Of a stretch of 7,591 bases of DNA, positions 6,331 to 7,591 are shown piece after piece. How positions within the stretch are numbered: the first letter of the stretch is position 1; the number at the start of each line of letters is the position of its first letter. Under the pieces are notes generated by a model. That model was not told the DNA's origin and did no database searches. It saw only the letters and a list, made by a program, of their open reading frames with translations. The translations under genes were made by a program, and so were the position numbers. The DNA lies in NCBI GenBank assembly GCA_051646185.1, contig JBOFCS010000081.1, forward strand, positions 1 to 7,591, read 5' to 3'. Source of the DNA: JBOFCS01 sp051646185. GTDB lineage: Bacteria > Actinomycetota > Actinomycetes > Mycobacteriales > Mycobacteriaceae.

Positions 6331-7272
6331 TTAGGCGCCTAGGAGTTTTTGTATTTCATTGAGCCAGGGTATAGCTACCGCAACCGTCGGTATCACTAGC
6401 AGGGCGATCGCACTGAAGTAGGCGGCTGCAGCAACGAACGGGCTGTTGTTTTTATTGGCTAGCCGTTGTATTCGAATGAGAGTTGTTGGTCCGCCGACTG
6501 CCAAGGCACCTTGGGGGGCAGTTGATGCTGCACACGCTACTAATGCTCTGGCTAATGCGGTGGGACCGCTTAGCCGCACTGCGGTGTCGTCAGCAAGGAG
6601 TTCGATAAGTAACCGCACTGAGCCAAGTGCGGTTTTGCTGCGAACAAAAACAGGAAAGGCTTTATGGAGTGCTGTGAAGGCTTCTAGTACCAGGTCATGG
6701 CGAGCACGCAAATGGGCTCTTTCGTGGGCGAGGATTGCTGTGATCTCGGGTTCGGAAAGTTGGTTCAGTGTGCCTTTGCTAAGGACAACTCGATGTCGCA
6801 TGCCGGGTAAGCAATAAGCAAGAGGCTCAGCAACTTCCAGTACTCTGAGATCGGTGTCGTGATTGCTCAAAGAGTTGAAGTCATTGTGATTGAGTAGGTC
6901 TAGGAGCATTCGGTGCTGGGTGCGTCGTGCTCGGGTTTGAATGGCGAGGCGCAGTGTCGTTGCGGCAAGGCGGATGCCTATGACAAGCGTGAGGGCGAAC
7001 ACAAAAACATAGAGTCCCCAGTGAATTACACCGAGGGTATGCATTTCTGCAAGGGGGGAGAGGGAAGGCTGCCCTTGGGGGTCAATTGTGAGGAGCCTGC
7101 TGGCTATTGCCAGTCCACAGCTAAAAGCTGAAAGAACTGCGGCAAGGGCGATTGCTTGCCAGAGGACAAGTGCGGGTCGAGGTGCTAGATAGGTCCATTG
7201 CGCTTGCGCTAGTGCTGCCGGTAAGGGGCCGGTGAGCAGTAGGGTGAGTATTCCAAAAGCTAATGCTGACAT
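6331..7272 (-). CDS. M56-family membrane zinc metallopeptidase (BlaR1/HtpX-like)
   Basis: A 313-residue integral membrane protein with a zinc protease motif. Hydrophobic segments lie near residues 3-22, 35-60, 80-107 and 278-303, giving about four membrane spans. The cytoplasmic domain holds HERAH at 183-187 (HExxH: two zinc-binding histidines and the catalytic Glu184) and ELLADD at 224-229, where Glu224 is the likely third zinc ligand. The start is ATG at 7272-7270, 13 bases after the blaI stop; the frame is open further upstream to 7464, but that part overlaps blaI and lacks membrane-protein character. The ribosome binding site is weak, so coupling to blaI translation is likely. Known: BlaR1/MecR1 of this family cleave a BlaI/MecI repressor after sensing beta-lactams. 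This protein ends about ten residues after its last membrane span, so it has no extracellular penicillin-binding sensor domain. Its signal, and whether it cleaves the adjacent repressor, cannot be told from sequence. Confidence 0.92.
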   Translation of the reverse strand: MSALAFGILTLLLTGPLPAALAQAQWTYLAPRPALVLWQAIALAAVLSAFSCGLAIASRLLTIDPQGQPSLSPLAEMHTLGVIHWGLYVFVFALTLVIGIRLAATTLRLAIQTRARRTQHRMLLDLLNHNDFNSLSNHDTDLRVLEVAEPLAYCLPGMRHRVVLSKGTLNQLSEPEITAILAHERAHLRARHDLVLEAFTALHKAFPVFVRSKTALGSVRLLIELLADDTAVRLSGPTALARALVACAASTAPQGALAVGGPTTLIRIQRLANKNNSPFVAAAAYFSAIALLVIPTVAVAIPWLNEIQKLLGA

Positions 7273-7285
7273 AGTAATTGGATTC

Positions 7286-7591
7286 TTAGCTGGCGCTAGT
7301 GCGGTGCTTGATCGAAGGTTTAGTGGTGAGTTTTCCCTGTTGTTGTTCAAGCTCGCGAAGGGCTTGCCTAAGCGCCTGGGCTTCATCTGGGCCAACCTGT
7401 CCAACAAAATGGACGAGTGCCGCCGCTCTGCCTTTTGAAGCGTCCGCTTGTTGCAATGCGTCAACCATTAATCCGGCAATAAGTTCGTCCCGGCTATGCA
7501 CGGGTAAGTATCGATGAGCCCGGTCATCACGTTGTTGGGTAACTAGATCTTTTTTTGCCAGACGTTGTAAAACTGTCATTACTGTGGTGTA
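7286..7591 (-). CDS. blaI: BlaI/MecI/CopY-family transcriptional repressor, 5' end cut by window
   Basis: The 101 C-terminal residues of a winged-helix repressor; the frame is open to the right edge. Family members have about 120-140 residues, so perhaps 30-40 N-terminal residues are missing. The visible part opens inside the DNA-binding domain with YTTVMTVLQRLAKKDLV, the recognition helix, followed by the wing RDDRAHRYLPV. The remainder, DELIAGLMVDAL then ALVHFVGQVGPDE, is the helical dimerisation region. An in-frame ATG at 7579 is internal (TTVMTVL) and not the start. The stop at 7288-7286 lies 13 bases before the M56 peptidase. The sequence closely resembles what I recall of M. tuberculosis BlaI (Rv1846c), which represses its own operon and other genes and responds to beta-lactams. 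Autoregulation is inferred here; its operator would lie outside the window. Confidence 0.93.
   Translation of the reverse strand, partial: YTTVMTVLQRLAKKDLVTQQRDDRAHRYLPVHSRDELIAGLMVDALQQADASKGRAAALVHFVGQVGPDEAQALRQALRELEQQQGKLTTKPSIKHRTSAS

Noticed and set aside
6332..6341. Palindrome TAGGCGCCTA at the M56 stop codon as a terminator
   Set aside because: A perfect 10-base palindrome without a loop, and no T-run follows on the minus strand; mostly coding sequence for the last residues.
6446..6817. A 123-codon plus-strand open frame antisense to the M56 peptidase
   Set aside because: It is a shadow of the conserved HExxH region, with no domain or start signal of its own.
7273..7464. N-terminal extension of the M56 protein starting at 7464
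   Set aside because: It overlaps blaI by most of its length and is polar and basic. The ATG at 7272 starts directly at the first membrane span and 13 bases after the blaI stop.
1..7591. Mobile element, phage or defence island
   Set aside because: No transposase, integrase, terminal inverted repeats, target duplications, tRNA or toxin/antitoxin genes were seen. All six genes are housekeeping or regulatory types in one coherent orientation.

Overview
The window is a compact chromosomal segment in which every supported gene lies on the minus strand, so transcription runs from high to low coordinates. Base composition looks close to 50 percent G+C by eye. In transcription order it holds: the 3' part of a BlaI/MecI-type repressor gene (cut by the right edge), an M56-family membrane zinc metallopeptidase, a DEAD-box RNA helicase with a long basic tail, 6-phosphogluconate dehydrogenase (gnd), a second and shorter DEAD-box helicase, and a GuaB1-type IMPDH/GMP-reductase family protein (cut by the left edge). 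No tRNA, rRNA, CRISPR array, transposon or phage gene was seen.

The organism is most likely an actinobacterium, probably of the Mycobacteriales (Corynebacteriales). The order blaI - M56 peptidase - gnd - guaB1 on one strand is the one I recall for Mycobacterium tuberculosis Rv1846c to Rv1843c. The BlaI C-terminal half and the GuaB1 N-terminus also read like that lineage. The moderate G+C argues against Mycobacterium itself. Genus cannot be decided from this window.

Layout: 7286-7591 BlaI repressor and 6331-7272 M56 peptidase are 13 bases apart and form a repressor/protease pair. 6065-6330 is the only sizeable gap. It holds a candidate promoter and a leader of about 195 bases for the long helicase (4283-6064). 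After a gap of 79 bases comes gnd (2722-4203). The short helicase (1377-2705) starts 16 bases after gnd, and guaB1 (1-1353) starts 23 bases after that helicase. The block 6064 to 1 therefore looks like one transcription unit.

The genes combine NADPH production (Gnd in the oxidative pentose phosphate pathway), purine salvage or interconversion that probably uses NADPH (GuaB1), RNA remodelling (two helicase paralogs) and a cell-envelope signalling pair (BlaI/M56). The main point for a second look is that the two related helicases bracket gnd inside an otherwise recognisable gene block. The second is a GC-rich hairpin at the helicase/guaB1 junction that carries the helicase stop codon in its loop and touches the guaB1 ribosome binding site. 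I found no convincing evidence of a wholly new defence or mobile system here.
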